DNA from: Bolinopsis microptera
Lineage: Eukaryota > Ctenophora > Tentaculata > Lobata > Bolinopsidae
Direction of reading: 5' to 3'
Length of the DNA: 64,000 bases
NCBI RefSeq assembly: GCF_026151205.1
Contig: NC_087073.1
Coordinates: forward strand, 8,967,411-9,031,410
A program made the translations under genes and the position numbers. The notes below the pieces were generated by a model. The model had not been told where the DNA came from. It saw only the letters and a program-made list of their open reading frames with translations, and did not search any database. This document shows positions 10,616-23,000 of the stretch, in pieces (the first letter of the stretch is position 1; each line of letters starts with the position of its first letter).

Positions 10616-12760
10616 TGTGTTTGTGTCAGCTGATTTTGTGCACTTTAAACTCCCACATGCCCGGTTAATGTAAAGGACCGTCCACCATAGTAATTTATCA
10701 GTCCCCTAAATTTGTTCAATGGATTATATTAGCGGACGATCTTGATCAGTTATCAGCTCCGACTAAATTCTAGAATCTGGCATCCAGATTTCAGCTTGAG
10801 TTAATCCATGTTGGTTTAGTACCGTAAATCGAATTTAAGGAATTGAGTTGTTTGTTGGTAGAATATGGCATGTGCCCCAGAAACCCTGTAAATAGATACT
10901 CTTAATTGATATAAACTCTGTTTCTATGGTAACAATTGCAATTTCTATTTATTATCTGCAATGTACGTTGCACCATATTACAACGCGTGAGTTTCACTGC
11001 TTCTACCGCACGAAAATTATCTTGGTCTAGTATTACCAGTTGTAATAATTCAATTTTATGAGGTCATTATATTTATATGCATCTTGCACAGGATATGCAA
11101 GCGCTAGATAATTTTACCGAGCTCAAATTCAAATCCAAATTTCAACCAATGACAGCCTACTCCCAGTTCCGAGCGGCAATCTCCGTCTCTGATTCAATCA
11201 GTTATCTCTGTCATCTTCACACCTCCTTATATGTAGTTCCCAGGACTCATAATGACAAGCCCCTTCCTCACCGTCACTAAGACGCATCAATATAAAAATA
11301 GCACCGCCCTCACTTTCTTCTATTGTTTTTTCTTCCCTTACGTTTGTCCGAGTTGACTCCGGTCCTGGTTAGCAAGTAAAGCTCTGTAATGAATCTGTTG
11401 AGCTCGTGCCAACTTGCTGACCATTACCCGCTCTATCTCTCCTACCACTGGCTCATCCAGTACGTATATAATTACTGTCATTACGTGCCTCACTCCTCTC
11501 CTATAATACAGCCTGTGTGTGTAGCTACATTTCTTCTCTTGTCTACAGAGAGCAAGGGGTGAGGTCATCTCTCTCACTCAGATATGTGTGTACTAGGGCG
11601 GCGATACCCTCGCTCATTTAACGGAATTCTTGCTCCTTTGTTGTTTCAATGTGGCAGTCTTAATTTCTCTCTCACAAATGCAATGATAAAGGAGAAACTA
11701 TGATTGGTATTTTCTATAAGATCCTTCCGCCTGGCATTCTGCCTTAAGAGCACTTAGTTGAGGTGTCCCTATTTTTAGCCTGTTGGCCGTGTAATCTACG
11801 AACCAGCTGTGTTATGCACCAATGATCGACTTACTATCACCCTCCAATTCCCAACTGCCCCTTCTTTTGACCTCATAAGGTCATAGTTTTGTTGTGATAT
11901 TACCTCATCTAACAACATTAACGTTCCGAGCCTACTTACTCGTAACATGATGCAGCATTGTTCCCGACGCAGCTGCACCCACCTGGGGACATCCTCACTC
12001 GCATAACATTATTCATCATATCCCTCCTTCTCTTATCTTAGTTTGTGGCACCTGACCTTCATTTCTCTGTCATGTGACGATGATTTCATCTAGCAGGCAA
12101 TCATGTGATTGTATCAAACCCGTTGAAAGTAGTTTTGCTTTCTGTTTCGTCATGTTGCTATAAAAGAATCTGCCCTGTCACCTATCACTTAGCATAATGG
12201 CTCAGTAGCAGTGTTGCATTGTAAATAAAAGTTTTTGCAGTATTGTATACGTGCGGGTAGTTAACAATTATTATTAAACATATTTTCTCAGTCTAGCTGG
12301 CGGCGTCTACCCACCACTCCCTCTACTTACTAACGAACTGGGCAGCTGTCGATAATTCTCGACTAATTTCTGCCTAAGAACTTCTTTCTATTTGCTAGCT
12401 GTAGGATCAACATTCAATATGACTGCTAATTTGAGTGAAAGTCGTTCGTCTTCCTTTTAATTATATGTGGCCTGTATAGTATGTGATTTTCGGTTTAGCA
12501 AACAAACGAAGTTAAATTGACCTCAATTTGTTGCACATCCACAACAATTATATTTATCAGATTTTGTCTCCTTTTCTTGCGAGCTGTACGTCTACAACTC
12601 TACACTGTGTTGTTGAGATAATAGCCGAGTTAATTTAACGTGTGAACTTGAGCCATCGTGTGCATAACTTCTGCAGTATGCCGGAACTGGAAATAGCATG
12701 TTTGTAGGTCTAAAAGTTGAACTACTGAGATATATTGCTTAATACTTATTAATCGTATTA

Positions 12761-13100
12761 GGGACGTTTCAAATTTGACAGCTTTTCATGACTTGGCAGC
12801 TGAACAAGTGAAAGTATTAACACAACGTGAAAAGCTGGCCTCTAAGTTTCGAGCTTTTCGTGTAATTCTAATTTCTATTGCAATTTCGAGCTTTTAGCAG
12901 ACAGTTTATCGTGCCCGTGCTATGGGATGAATTAATTTGAAATTGTAATAATACCGATGAATAGCACTAATTAAAAGCATAACTAGTCTAGTTATTTGTT
13001 TTGTAGTTAGATGAGTGGTGCTTAGTAACCACGCTAGGAACGTTTCAAATTCGTCAACTTTTCATGACTTTGCAGTTTAGATAGTGAAGATAATAACACT
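12761..13100. repeat. Diverged direct duplication, two copies of about 65 bp
   Basis: 12761-12823 and 13036-13100 share GGRACGTTTCAAATT, TTTTCATGACTT and a trailing ATTAACAC/ATAACAC, about 275 bp apart. It may be a dispersed repeat rather than a local duplication. Confidence 0.55.
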
Positions 13101-13570
13101 AATAATATCAGAGAAGTTACTTAATAACATAATAACCAAAGCTATGAATAAAACAAAGTATAGGTCACATATACATGTATAATGTTCAAGTTACCTGTTA
13201 GGTAATTAGCTGATGTGGTAAGGGCTTTGTTTAGTATCGGTACGGAATTATGATAGGTTCGAGAACTTTTCCGTTATTTTATCGTCTGTCCAATTCGTAA
13301 CTTTTTGTTACTGAGCATTCTAGATCACACGTGTGTTGATAAGTTTTAATCTCCGATGATCTGTATATATACGTTATCTGATGTCACATTAGCACTTGTT
13401 TCCCCTGTAAAGCTGCCAAGTCTTGGAGAATTTAAAAACGTTAATTTCTGTAATAGCGCTGTCATCAGTCATAAACTAAGTTATTATCCTAAGTGGCAGA
13501 ACGTTTGATATTTTCCTTCTAATAGCGATGGGATACTCTTCACCCGCATAAGCTTGTCCACACATTTCAG

Positions 13571-13634
13571 TTAGTTTCACTATTAGTTAGTTTCACTATT
13601 AGTTAGTTTCACTATTAGTTAGTTTCACTATTAG
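13571..13634. repeat. 16-bp tandem repeat, four exact copies
   Basis: The unit TTAGTTTCACTATTAG is repeated four times without a mismatch, ending 62 bp before the start codon at 13697, so it lies in the proximal promoter or 5' UTR of that gene. Confidence 0.95.
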
Positions 13635-13696
13635 TTGTATAACTATAATTCATTTGTTTCTTCTAACGTAGTTACTTATCATTAGCAATTGTAACA

Positions 13697-15324
13697 ATGA
13701 CAGCAAAGCCAAAAGAGAGGTCCCTGGAGAAAACTGTGACGACTTCTGATCCTCCCACCGGTGACAGCTCCCTTCCTAAATCAGAGAAATCCATCGAGCG
13801 TCGCAAGTAAGTCAATAAATAATCAACTCGCCGGCGCTAATTCTGTTGTTTTTGTCGATCCTCCAGAAAATTCGATTTCCGCGTGAATTTTGGCGAGGTA
13901 TTCGAGCTTACAATTAAACATAATGATCTTTTATATCAACCAGCCAGTCTTTCTTTAATATCAATCCGGTAGCGATGATGGTCTGTTTCCATATTACTTC
14001 AGCAGCTTTTAAGGGAAAGGGGGTTTGGAAAAGCGGACGATTGCTGACGGAGGGGAGGGGGTCTAAAATTGACAAAAGTTTGCTGACGTAATAATTGAAA
14101 ACAGTCCCTCATGTAACCACAATAAATTGTACATGTTCTAGCTTCCTCTAGGGCGGTCAGTGGTCATTCATTATGTCACCCTGACATAATCGTGTATTAT
14201 TTATTATTTGAGGAAAAGTGCGTTTATGAGTATGACATCATTCGTTGATTAGTATGCTATATTAACACATTCAATTTCAAATAGGATATTATGAAATATG
14301 ATCTACAAAGTAGCCGTCCGGTATTTCGTAATGGTTATTTAAATGATGATTTTCGTCAGGAGTAACCTAGTTCGACGACTTAGCAAGAGAATAAGACGGA
14401 TAGTGGACGACAAAATACTTGATGACCGCCACACAGATGAGACGCTTATCTCGAACATTCCTCCCAAATCTCCGGGCAAACCGGTCCAGAAATCTACAAG
14501 TCTCAATCGAGACAAGAGAAATCAAGTCTCTATGAGACGGCGTCTTGGTTCTAAGAACCACACAATCTCAAAATGTCACTTTGAACTGAAAGATTTTGAG
14601 AATTACAGCACTGAGGATATTCCCCAACTAGCAGAACACTTTGTGAAGTGCACCGATCCAGCCCATATTCTACCCTCCAAAAAGTGTGAATCTCACATTG
14701 CCTTCAGCTCCAAACCTCCTTTTCTTAAGGTAACGATTTCATTTCAAACGATATTTAATGATTTTTATTGGCTCTATAACAATTGAGTGAATTCAAGCAA
14801 CAAATTTAAATAATTAGTGGCTATATAACTATATAACTCCTTGTCTTCGACATTAAAATCAGTATAGTAGTAATTTCTTGGTTTATCTTTTGTCGGTATC
14901 ACTATTCGCAAGGTGATATGAATTTCTCGCAGGTAAAGAAGGAAGAGATCCCCGACGTGGCTTTTGCCGAAGAAAACCACACAGAGGATCCAGAAATACA
15001 GAAAATTATAGACCTTCTCGTTCAAAGAGGTGGGCTTAAATTCAGATGATAGTTTATCAACATTCCGATCATTGTCGTCTAAATTAGCGATCTTGGGAAA
15101 GAAGTTATAAATTTTCCATAAATTTCTATTCTTAACAACGTATCTCCGCAGCAAACCAGTATAACGATGCAGCAGAGGGGAATAACGAAGAGATGAGGGA
15201 ACTTGTGATGGGTGCTAACAGCAACATGAGATGGTACCTGATAAACAGAGTCTGGGAGGGCATCAAAGCTACCTCCCGCAGCGTCGACTGGACTGATTTC
15301 CTTAAGATGATGATACTGTCTTAG
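13697..15324 (+). CDS. Unidentified 249-aa protein, possibly BCL2L14-like
   Basis: Four exons, 13697-13806, 14360-14729, 14933-15029 and 15152-15324, with matching phases and a total of exactly 250 codons including stop, which supports the model. The N terminus is polar (MTAKPKERSLEKTVTTSD), followed by a basic helix (LVRRLSKRIRRIVDDKI), a Ser/Lys-rich stretch, a segment HFELKDFENYSTEDIPQLAE, and a helical C terminus: EIQKIIDLLVQRANQYNDA, then MRWYLINRVWEGI and VDWTDFLKMMILS at the end. No signal peptide or membrane span. The C-terminal helices resemble, from memory, the BH3 region and following helices of BCL2L14 (Bcl-G), with Ala-Asn in place of the usual Gly-Asp. This is weak; without a profile search it should be called uncharacterised. 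If the resemblance is real, an apoptosis-related role would follow, but the protein stops before a BH2-like region. Confidence 0.6.
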
Positions 15325-16678
15325 CAGAATGCGAGATTTGTACTCATATTGACTGTTGTGATGGTGATATTTCGGGTGCTCAATCAAAGTTGTTTTCTAA
15401 CTTCCTCCAAGGGCTTGAGGATTTTTACAGAGTGTTACAAATACAAAGAATTTCGTTTTATGAAGTTACTTTGACAGAACAGTATTGAGATTATTGATTG
15501 TCTTGAGACACCGTGGTATGAGATGCTCTTTAAAGCTGAAGTTGCCAATGGATATCGAGTTTTTTAATTCGTATGTTTTCTCTTACCTTTAACTGATATA
15601 TAATATACCAGTATGACCAGGTATGGTCAGTATGACTGGTATTTTGTTTGTTTTACCAACGTCTAATTATGGATGATTTAGAGCTGGTTTTTTTCTATTT
15701 CTTCAAATTTTTGGTTGCAATGAAAACACTTGTTTATGTCAAATATCATATTTAATTTGGACCATGGATTAATTTAACATAAATTTGTACGTTACAATCT
15801 TATTTATATATCCATGTCAAATTGACTGTATATTATGTCATATCGGTAATTTTTTTGATAATTTATGACCAGTTCGTCGATATACCGGAAATGATCAGTG
15901 TGTTTCTTTCGTATTTAGGCGTCACCATACTTCTCAGATGATCGTAGGTTAGGTTGACACTTGACATTTATGTTTAAGGTTTATAAACTTTTACTCAAAA
16001 GGTAAGAATGAATCACATCGCATTCGTATGATAAAGAATAAAGATGTTAGCTCCATTTAAGGATCAAATTTGGGCGTCTCAGTAGTGGCAGGATTAGAAA
16101 AACGGCTCTCTCATGCGGCATATCCGTCGGGGTAAATACAGAATATTCTGTTGTAAAAATGATCATTATTGTAATGCCTGAAAATGCAATTTTGTATTCG
16201 CTTCAATCGACTTCAACTGTAAGTTACAAAATAATATGGTATACTTTGGGCAAAATCCCAAGGTCTTAATACTTGACCTACAAAGCGCAGATCCTTGGCC
16301 AACCTTACCTCTGAAATAGGAGTCAAATTCTGTATCTTGGCACGCGGCCTTCAAAGTGAAATAGTTGTCACTTGTCGGTGATTATATGAATATACCGGGA
16401 GGAGACCTTTGTAAGTTATGAGAAATTAGCTTCAACTCCATGCCTCCCACAGTTGTAAACTGTGAAGAGTCTAGACTGTAGACCTAGTTGGCCTATTGCC
16501 AAGCTTGCATAATCACTTTCCAATTTTACTGGTTATATGAATATACATATTATATTATATGAATATACATATTATATACTAATTATACACCTCTATATTC
16601 TAATTATATCTCTGAAATGAGGCTCCCGTGACATCTCCCTAAATTGACGTATCTTTGAGTGCTGACTGTGTGACTTGA

Positions 16679-17690
16679 TTGACGATGTCAACCCTTCCAG
16701 ATCGTTGCTCTGCGAATTAACAGAGTAACGATCTTGATGCGAAGTACAAAGTAAGAATGAAGAATAATAGTTTGCGCGGCGCGTCGAAGCGGCGAAGTCC
16801 TCCAAACTGTAACGTATTTTGAGTGCTGACTGTGACGCGAGTTATTAGTGCCAGTGATAACAAATGCTCCGATCACGTGACCAGTGTGCAGTGACATGTC
16901 CAATGTCCGTATTGCATATATAACTACTCACTACTATTTTGTATCACGTTGCGACCCCCACGCGCACGGTCGCTTCACTGTATCGTCCTGACGATACAGG
17001 GGTTACCTGAGGACCCCAGGCTATTATGTTCATTAACATTCATTAACCGAATAGAGATTAGGCGGAATGACAGGCTGAGCGCGGCCCAGTAAGTATCAAT
17101 TGTGAATTGATTTACGATCTGCAATTTCCTTTGATTCACGATGTCAATCCTTCGCAGCTCGGTGAGGCACAGTGGTGCATCTCGCCGATCTACCGAAGAT
17201 GTGGTTGCGAGAAGCATTATTTGATGCGCGCGCGACCCAGTAGTGCATCGCGCTACAACAATTTCCTTCGCAGCTCGGTGTTACCAGGCGTGCTTGTTCT
17301 TATACTTATTGTGTTTGATTCACGATGTCAATCCTTCGCAGCTCGGTGAGGCACAGTGGTGCATCTCGCCGATCTACCGAGAAGAATTATTTGATGCGCG
17401 GCGCGACCCAGTAGTGCATCGCGCTACAATTATTGTGTTCACATAGCCATGTGTATACGCGTACTGCGTGACGCGCTTGTTTCACAAGTATAATATACTT
17501 TGCCGCCTTCGGCGGTCGCGCGCTACTGCAAGCGAGAGGGCTCTGGTTATAGAGCAATTTATTGTGTATGTACTAAGACTAAGAGCATTTGATTGACGAT
17601 GTCAATCCGTCGAGATCGTTGCTCTGCGAAGCAGAGCAAGAATGCTAGTTTGCGCGGCGCGTCGAAGCGGCGAAGTCCTCCAAAAGAGCA
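16679..17690. repeat. Direct repeats of GC-rich blocks
   Basis: Block A: 16679-16808 and 17591-17685 share TGACGATGTCAA, AGATCGTTGCTCTGCGAA and GTTTGCGCGGCGCGTCGAAG. Block B: 17132-17255 and 17318-17430 share TTGATTCACGATGTCAATCC, GCTCGGTGAGGCACAGTGGT and ACCCAGTAGTGCATCGCGCT. All begin with a related GATTSACGATGTCAA word, so A and B may descend from one dispersed element. Confidence 0.75.
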
Positions 17691-18501
17691 TCAACTTGCG
17701 GGTGAATATTTTATGTCTAAAACCCCGACATATTATACATCATTGGAAACAGGAAAGATCTCATTGAGTAAAGTCACCTGGTAGTGGTACCAAATTTTAG
17801 GCAAATGGCTGCTCATGGCGAAAGCATGCGCGGCGCTATTTTCCAGGTCCTGCATCAGCATACGTGTGACGTGGGAAAAGCGAGCAATAGACTTAACAGG
17901 TGTTACTCGTAAAATATCTGTTCCAACTCGGCGCGCGTCCTGGTAGGTTGTAAACCTACAGGACCGTCGACGAGTCCAACTCGGCGCGCGTCCTGGTAGA
18001 TTGTATAAACCTACAAGCAATAGACTAGAAAGCTAGGTAGACTAAAATAAGAAGAAAGAAAGCAATTCAATAAACTAGTAGTAGTAAGCGTGCTTGATCA
18101 TTTATTGACGATCATGTCAACCCATCACGTGACGGATGTTACTTTGTAGGTTTACAACCTACCAGGACGCGCGCCGAGTTGGACTCGTCGACGGTCCAAT
18201 ATATGGAACAGATATTTTACGAGTATCACCCGTTAAATGTTACTTTGCACTTTGACGGATGTTACTCGTCTAAATTTCTTCGAAGTAGCGCGCGCCGCAT
18301 TCTTTTTGAAATGTTGGCCCGATGACAAGTGCTACGAAGTAGCGCACGCCGGGCCAGACCATTAATGATTAACAATGGCCATCGAGAAGAAAGCTTCGAA
18401 TTCGAAGAAATTAAGACGATCAGTAACGTCCGTCTATCAATAAGTTGTATCACGTCGTGACCCCCACGGTCGTTTCACTAGGTCCTGACGATATAGGGGG
18501 A
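16940..18501. repeat. Paired block near both ends of the GC-rich cluster
   Basis: 16940-16997 and 18447-18501 share TATCACGT, GACCCCCACG, CGGTCG, TTTCACT/CTTCACT and GTCCTGACGATA followed by a G run, in the same orientation. They lie near the outer ends of the repeat cluster and could mark its borders. The right copy is followed by a 9-bp-stem hairpin (18502-18510 with 18513-18521). Confidence 0.55.
17893..18236. repeat. Inverted-repeat (foldback) structure
   Basis: The left part (17893-18018) carries GTTACTCGTAAAATATCTGT and two copies of AACTCGGCGCGCGTCCTGGT followed by GTAGGTTGTAAACCTAC-like sequence. The right part (18146-18236) carries the inverse complement: GTAGGTTTACAACCTACCAG, ACGCGCGCCGAGTT and ACAGATATTTTACGAGTA. 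The arms are 80-90 bp with a spacer of about 130-170 bp, and each has an internal palindrome. It resembles a foldback or MITE-like element. Confidence 0.7.
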
Positions 18502-18539
18502 GCCGCGCACCCGTGCGCGGCGGGTCATACAACGTATGA

Positions 18540-18670
18540 CAAGGGGTCGTTCACATATTACGTAATCAATATTTGAGCAATTTTTACCCCCTCCCCCCTT
18601 TCGTAATCAAGACCCAACCCCCCTCCTGACAGCAATATTACGTAATCATGGCCTGACCCCCCCTTGACTT
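18540..18670. repeat. Low-complexity repeat with TTACGTAAT motifs
   Basis: TTACGTAATCA occurs twice (about 18559 and 18638) with a degenerate TTCGTAATCAA between, separated by C-rich runs. The opening GGGTCGTTCACATATTACGT resembles a sequence often met as a dispersed repeat in invertebrate genomes, from memory. Confidence 0.5.
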
Positions 18671-20099
18671 TTTTCCTAGACACTTTTCTCTACGTTTCAT
18701 GCTACCCTGATCATGCTATCATGATGAGCCGAAATCATTGTTATGATATCCGGCCAAGCACCTTCTAAACTACTTACTATTATAGCCGGATATTTGATAA
18801 ATTTCTAAATTTTATCACTATCAGAGTGAAATATAGTGTATCAAAAACGCCCCCTAAACGCGTTCTCTAGATGGCCCTGATGTTTAAAATATTAACTCGC
18901 TAGATAAGCATTTTAACCATAGCCTATGTCATGTGGAGTGATTAGGAATCAGTGTTCAAAAATAGGTCGAAGTTTGAGTGTTTTAGAACGCTCTGGTTGG
19001 AGCAACATTATGATTAACAGTAACACTTAACAGGATACAGAAACCTAGTCACAGACCTTGAAGCTGGTATGTGAACATTTGGACGAAAATAAAAGCAATT
19101 ATTCCTTCAAATATAAAACTGTGTGTAAACATGATGTTACATTTCATAAATAATGATTGAATTTTCAAACCCCGGTCAAAGGTGTTGATGTTGTTCGGAG
19201 ATCGCTCATAACGGGAAAAAAGTAAAAATGATAAGTTTCAAAGATTTACAAATTATTTCTTTTGCTGATTAACACACATCAATAACTGCTAGTTCTATCT
19301 TTACCCGAGTAAAGGGGGCCAATTTACATGAAATCTAACATTTAAACAATTATGAATCGCACGAACTAATTCTACCCTTCAATACTATTAACGATGGTAC
19401 TGTTTCGCTTTAACTACAGTAAATAACATATGCAGGAATAATAGAAATGTACATATTATTATGATTAGTGTAAATAACTTGCGTTAACAAAATCGATGTT
19501 TGGCTTTATTAACAATTTTGGGTGCATGTATTCTATAATTCAATACCCAAGCACTATCGCTACAAGTTTATGAAGATAAACATAATTCTGCGAAAAAACA
19601 TGCCCATATTAATATCAATAATAGCAACGCAGCAGGTTCAGCGTATCGGAAATTATAATCCGAACTAAAGCAAAATACCGAAAAGTTCAGGTCATATCGG
19701 CCTTTACCAAGCATTCGTTGCTGATGCACTTTCAGGCTCTAACAAAATCGAGGTAACTGAACTTATTCAGTTGTTCTCAGAGTAGAAGACGTTTAAGTTT
19801 CCAAATTAACCAATTCAAGAAGGAAGTCGTATCGCCAGTATTCTTACCACGATACTAATAAAAACAAGCAAACCACCAGAGTCATCGTATCAGATTCGTC
19901 CGATCCTAGACTGTCTCAATCAATTCGAACCACAAAACCAGCTTTCCATTAACCACAGTTTCTCCGTTCTGAATTATATCATAATCTCTGCTCAGCACAC
20001 ATACACGGCGTTGATTGTCGTGATATAAATTTACTTATTGCTCGTCCGGTCTCTAACTTCGTGTTAGATCGGGTGACGAAAATGTCGGAGTGTGGGATT

Positions 20100-23000
20100 T
20101 CACCGTACGTTACGCTGATGCCGGTTGTAGTACAGGTACACCAGCTTTTTCTGGGAGGAGGGACAAGGGTTTAGTAAGGGACGGGATAGGGACTAATACG
20201 GGATTTTAGGTTTTGCTACATCCCCAAACTATGTTTGGTTGTCTCCATGAAAATCTTATTAGTGAAAAGAAAGGGTGTTGTAGGAAGAACACTGCGGAAT
20301 ATCACCAACAGTACAGTCAATATTTATTCAATCAAAGCAATGGAGTCGAGACAGTTAAAAAAGCAATCATTTCCATATTGTTTCGCTAAAAAGAAGGCGT
20401 GACCCACCTGGCTGACAGTTAGGGAGTCCAACATGGTGTCCACCCTTTCAGTCCCGAATATGAGGAGTAACTCCACCAGGCAGAAGATGCTTTGTTTCCT
20501 GACATTTGTCTCCACGTGCGAGCACTGTGGGCACACTGCTGCACACAGAGCGGGGAGGCGGGACTCCAACTTCGACTGTGATTCTGGAGTGTTCTGCTTC
20601 AGCGTCTGATGGTGAGGATTGTTTAATAAAGGTTGATTTGTAATCCAAATTGTACGCATGGTAGTACACAGATAATTAGAATTAGCAAGTCTTTAAATTA
20701 CAGTTAATATCGATATGATGAACAAAATATAAGACTTACTGAGTATAGTAGGTTGATAACGGACAGCAAGACTGGATAAGTCTCATGCTGCAACATCGGA
20801 ACTAGCAGATTCAAGATAGCTTCTGTTTTGTACACCATAACAAGCAGTTGGTACAGTGATTCACTCTGAAATAAAATAGGTTAGGTAAACAAAATGATAT
20901 AATGAACTGTTTTATACTTCAAACTAAGACCAGCCTCCTGAAGTTTTAATAAAATAAAGCAAATTGTAATAAACAAAGTATTCAAACTCACATCAGCGTG
21001 CTGCATGGGGCACTTAGCCCTGACGATCTTAGTAACAACCTCCTCGCAGTGAGGGGCCATGTAGTCTGCCTGATAAACCAGGAACTTGTTGAGAACTTTC
21101 AGAGATTTAGACACCAGCTCCGTGTCATCCTCTTCAGTGCAACTCATAATGGCACTCAGCAGATCGTAGCTGTTCTCCTCGTTTATAGAGGTGTCCTCTT
21201 TCAGCAGGTTCAGAGACTCAATCAGAGCGGCTGATTTCTCATCTTGAGTGCCGCCGAGAAGTGCCTCCAAAACGGCAAACACTTTGTTGTTTTCAGCCAT
21301 ACTTCCGTTGAGTGATGGAGACTGGAGGAGGGGTGATGATGCTGATCCTCCGTTGGTATTGTTGTTCAAATTAGAAACGGCCTGAACAAGGTAGTTGTGA
21401 ACAGTCAAACACAATCAATCAGAACAGTTGTTCATAAAAATGGAGCTCGTGTGCGCTATATATAGTTCGTATATGCTATATATAGGCAAATAGGATTGCT
21501 TTGCAAAAGGATAGCTGCATGTGATCGGCCGTGAAATTAAGGTATGTATATATGCGAGGTCAAATAAGATTGATTTGTAACCGAACAGCTGCACGTGATT
21601 GGACGTGAAATTAAAGTTCTGAGTAGATATAGACTAAGCTGCAGAACAGATTAATAACTATCGTTCAAGAGGAGCGATGAAGAGCATCTTGAGCCCACCT
21701 TCACTCGACTGAAATAAGGCGGAACAAGACATGTTCACGTACTTGCTCTAATGTGGATTGCGAAATAAAGGACTAAATAGATCTGATTGATTCAGTACCT
21801 GAAGCTCTGCAGTGAGAGATCTATCACGCTGCTCGCTGAAACTGTTCTCCCGATCCTTGTCCAGACTTATCTTGCTGACTGGACTGTTCAGTATGTCTGG
21901 GTTGATGTTCTCCGCGTCAACGTCGAAAGTGTAGCTCCCTGGACTGGAGCCGAACCTATGGGAACTTGTTAGGCTAGTGAATAGCCCGCTTGCAAATGGT
22001 TTTTAGGACAGAAAGCAAGTACGAGGATATTTGGTTACTAAAACAACGTGCAACATATCATGGCACAATCACTGTAAAAATCACCGATAAAAATACCAAT
22101 GATTCATTATCAACACACATTATTAACAGAAACATTAACACAAACACTATTTCTCACGACATTACATTTTAAGGCTTCTATAGTGTTTACGGTTGGACGT
22201 GACAAAAGCTTGCTTTGACACGTGATATGCACGTTTGATGGGTTCCTGGATCTTGCTGTAACAAATTGCGGTAAAATGAAAACAAATTTTTTCATTTACT
22301 CTCCATCCACAGTCAAGGCTATAAGGTTTAACATTGGAAACATGCGACACACAACACAACTTATTCCTCTTGAGATGAACAAGATACCTCTGGTTTATAG
22401 CATCGAAAAGAGAAGCAGATTCCTCAGAAGTAGCGGACTGATGATCAGACACGATCTTGTTGTAGCCTGGGTAGCCCATCAATACTTCACTCTCCTGGGA
22501 CATCATGTTGGGGACCGTCTCTTGTAATAACATCACACACTGACCCTGAAGGAGAAGATACGATGAAAGGTTAGACTTTGCTCGGACGAACTTTCTAAAT
22601 TTACGAACTTTGGACTCTGAAGACATGTTAGTTGAGTTATTTACCTGCTCTTGTTCAGTAACTGTGTTGAGAATACTGCTAAAAACTGGTGGACTGTGTC
22701 TAAACATTGTTGCTATCAGAGTAGCACTCTTTTTCCTGATATCCGGCGCCTGAGATGAAATGTTGTAATATAATCTAAACTCGCTTTGGATTTTCAAAGC
22801 TATTTTAGGAGATTTTCTGCCCAAAAGTCGTATACCAAGCTAACATTCAATGAAAACAAAATCAAGGAAAAGTTAGCTGTTAGCATCCACATTTTCACGA
22901 GATTAAAACACAAAAACAGCCCACATGGCCAAAATCAAGCATTTGACGGAGCTGATAACACAGAGTGGACCAAGTTTGTATCCCTATAATATTGAGATTA

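Larger units (their letters stand above)
10616..13696. other. Intergenic, about 3.1 kb
   Basis: No convincing exon. A diverged direct duplication of about 65 bp lies at 12761-12823 and 13036-13100 (core CGTTTCAAATT...TTTTCATGACTT...GCAG). A 16-bp tandem repeat at 13571-13634 sits just before the next gene. Confidence 0.5.
15325..20099. other. Intergenic, about 4.8 kb, with repeat cluster
   Basis: No coding exon supported; the short open frames have no recognisable content. From about 16.6 to 18.7 kb the base composition turns GC-rich with many GCGCG words and repeated blocks (listed separately). The genes on either side end here tail to tail (plus-strand stop at 15324, minus-strand stop at 20100). 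Confidence 0.5.

Noticed and set aside
16600-18700. rRNA or tRNA genes in the GC-rich cluster
   Set aside because: No tRNA cloverleaf, A/B boxes or conserved rRNA words could be recognised.
20324-20407. CLASP C terminus read through past 20408 to a stop at 20324
   Set aside because: CAG|GTGGGT at 20408 is a good donor, and the exon at 20100-20150 supplies the conserved CLASP ending in the right phase.
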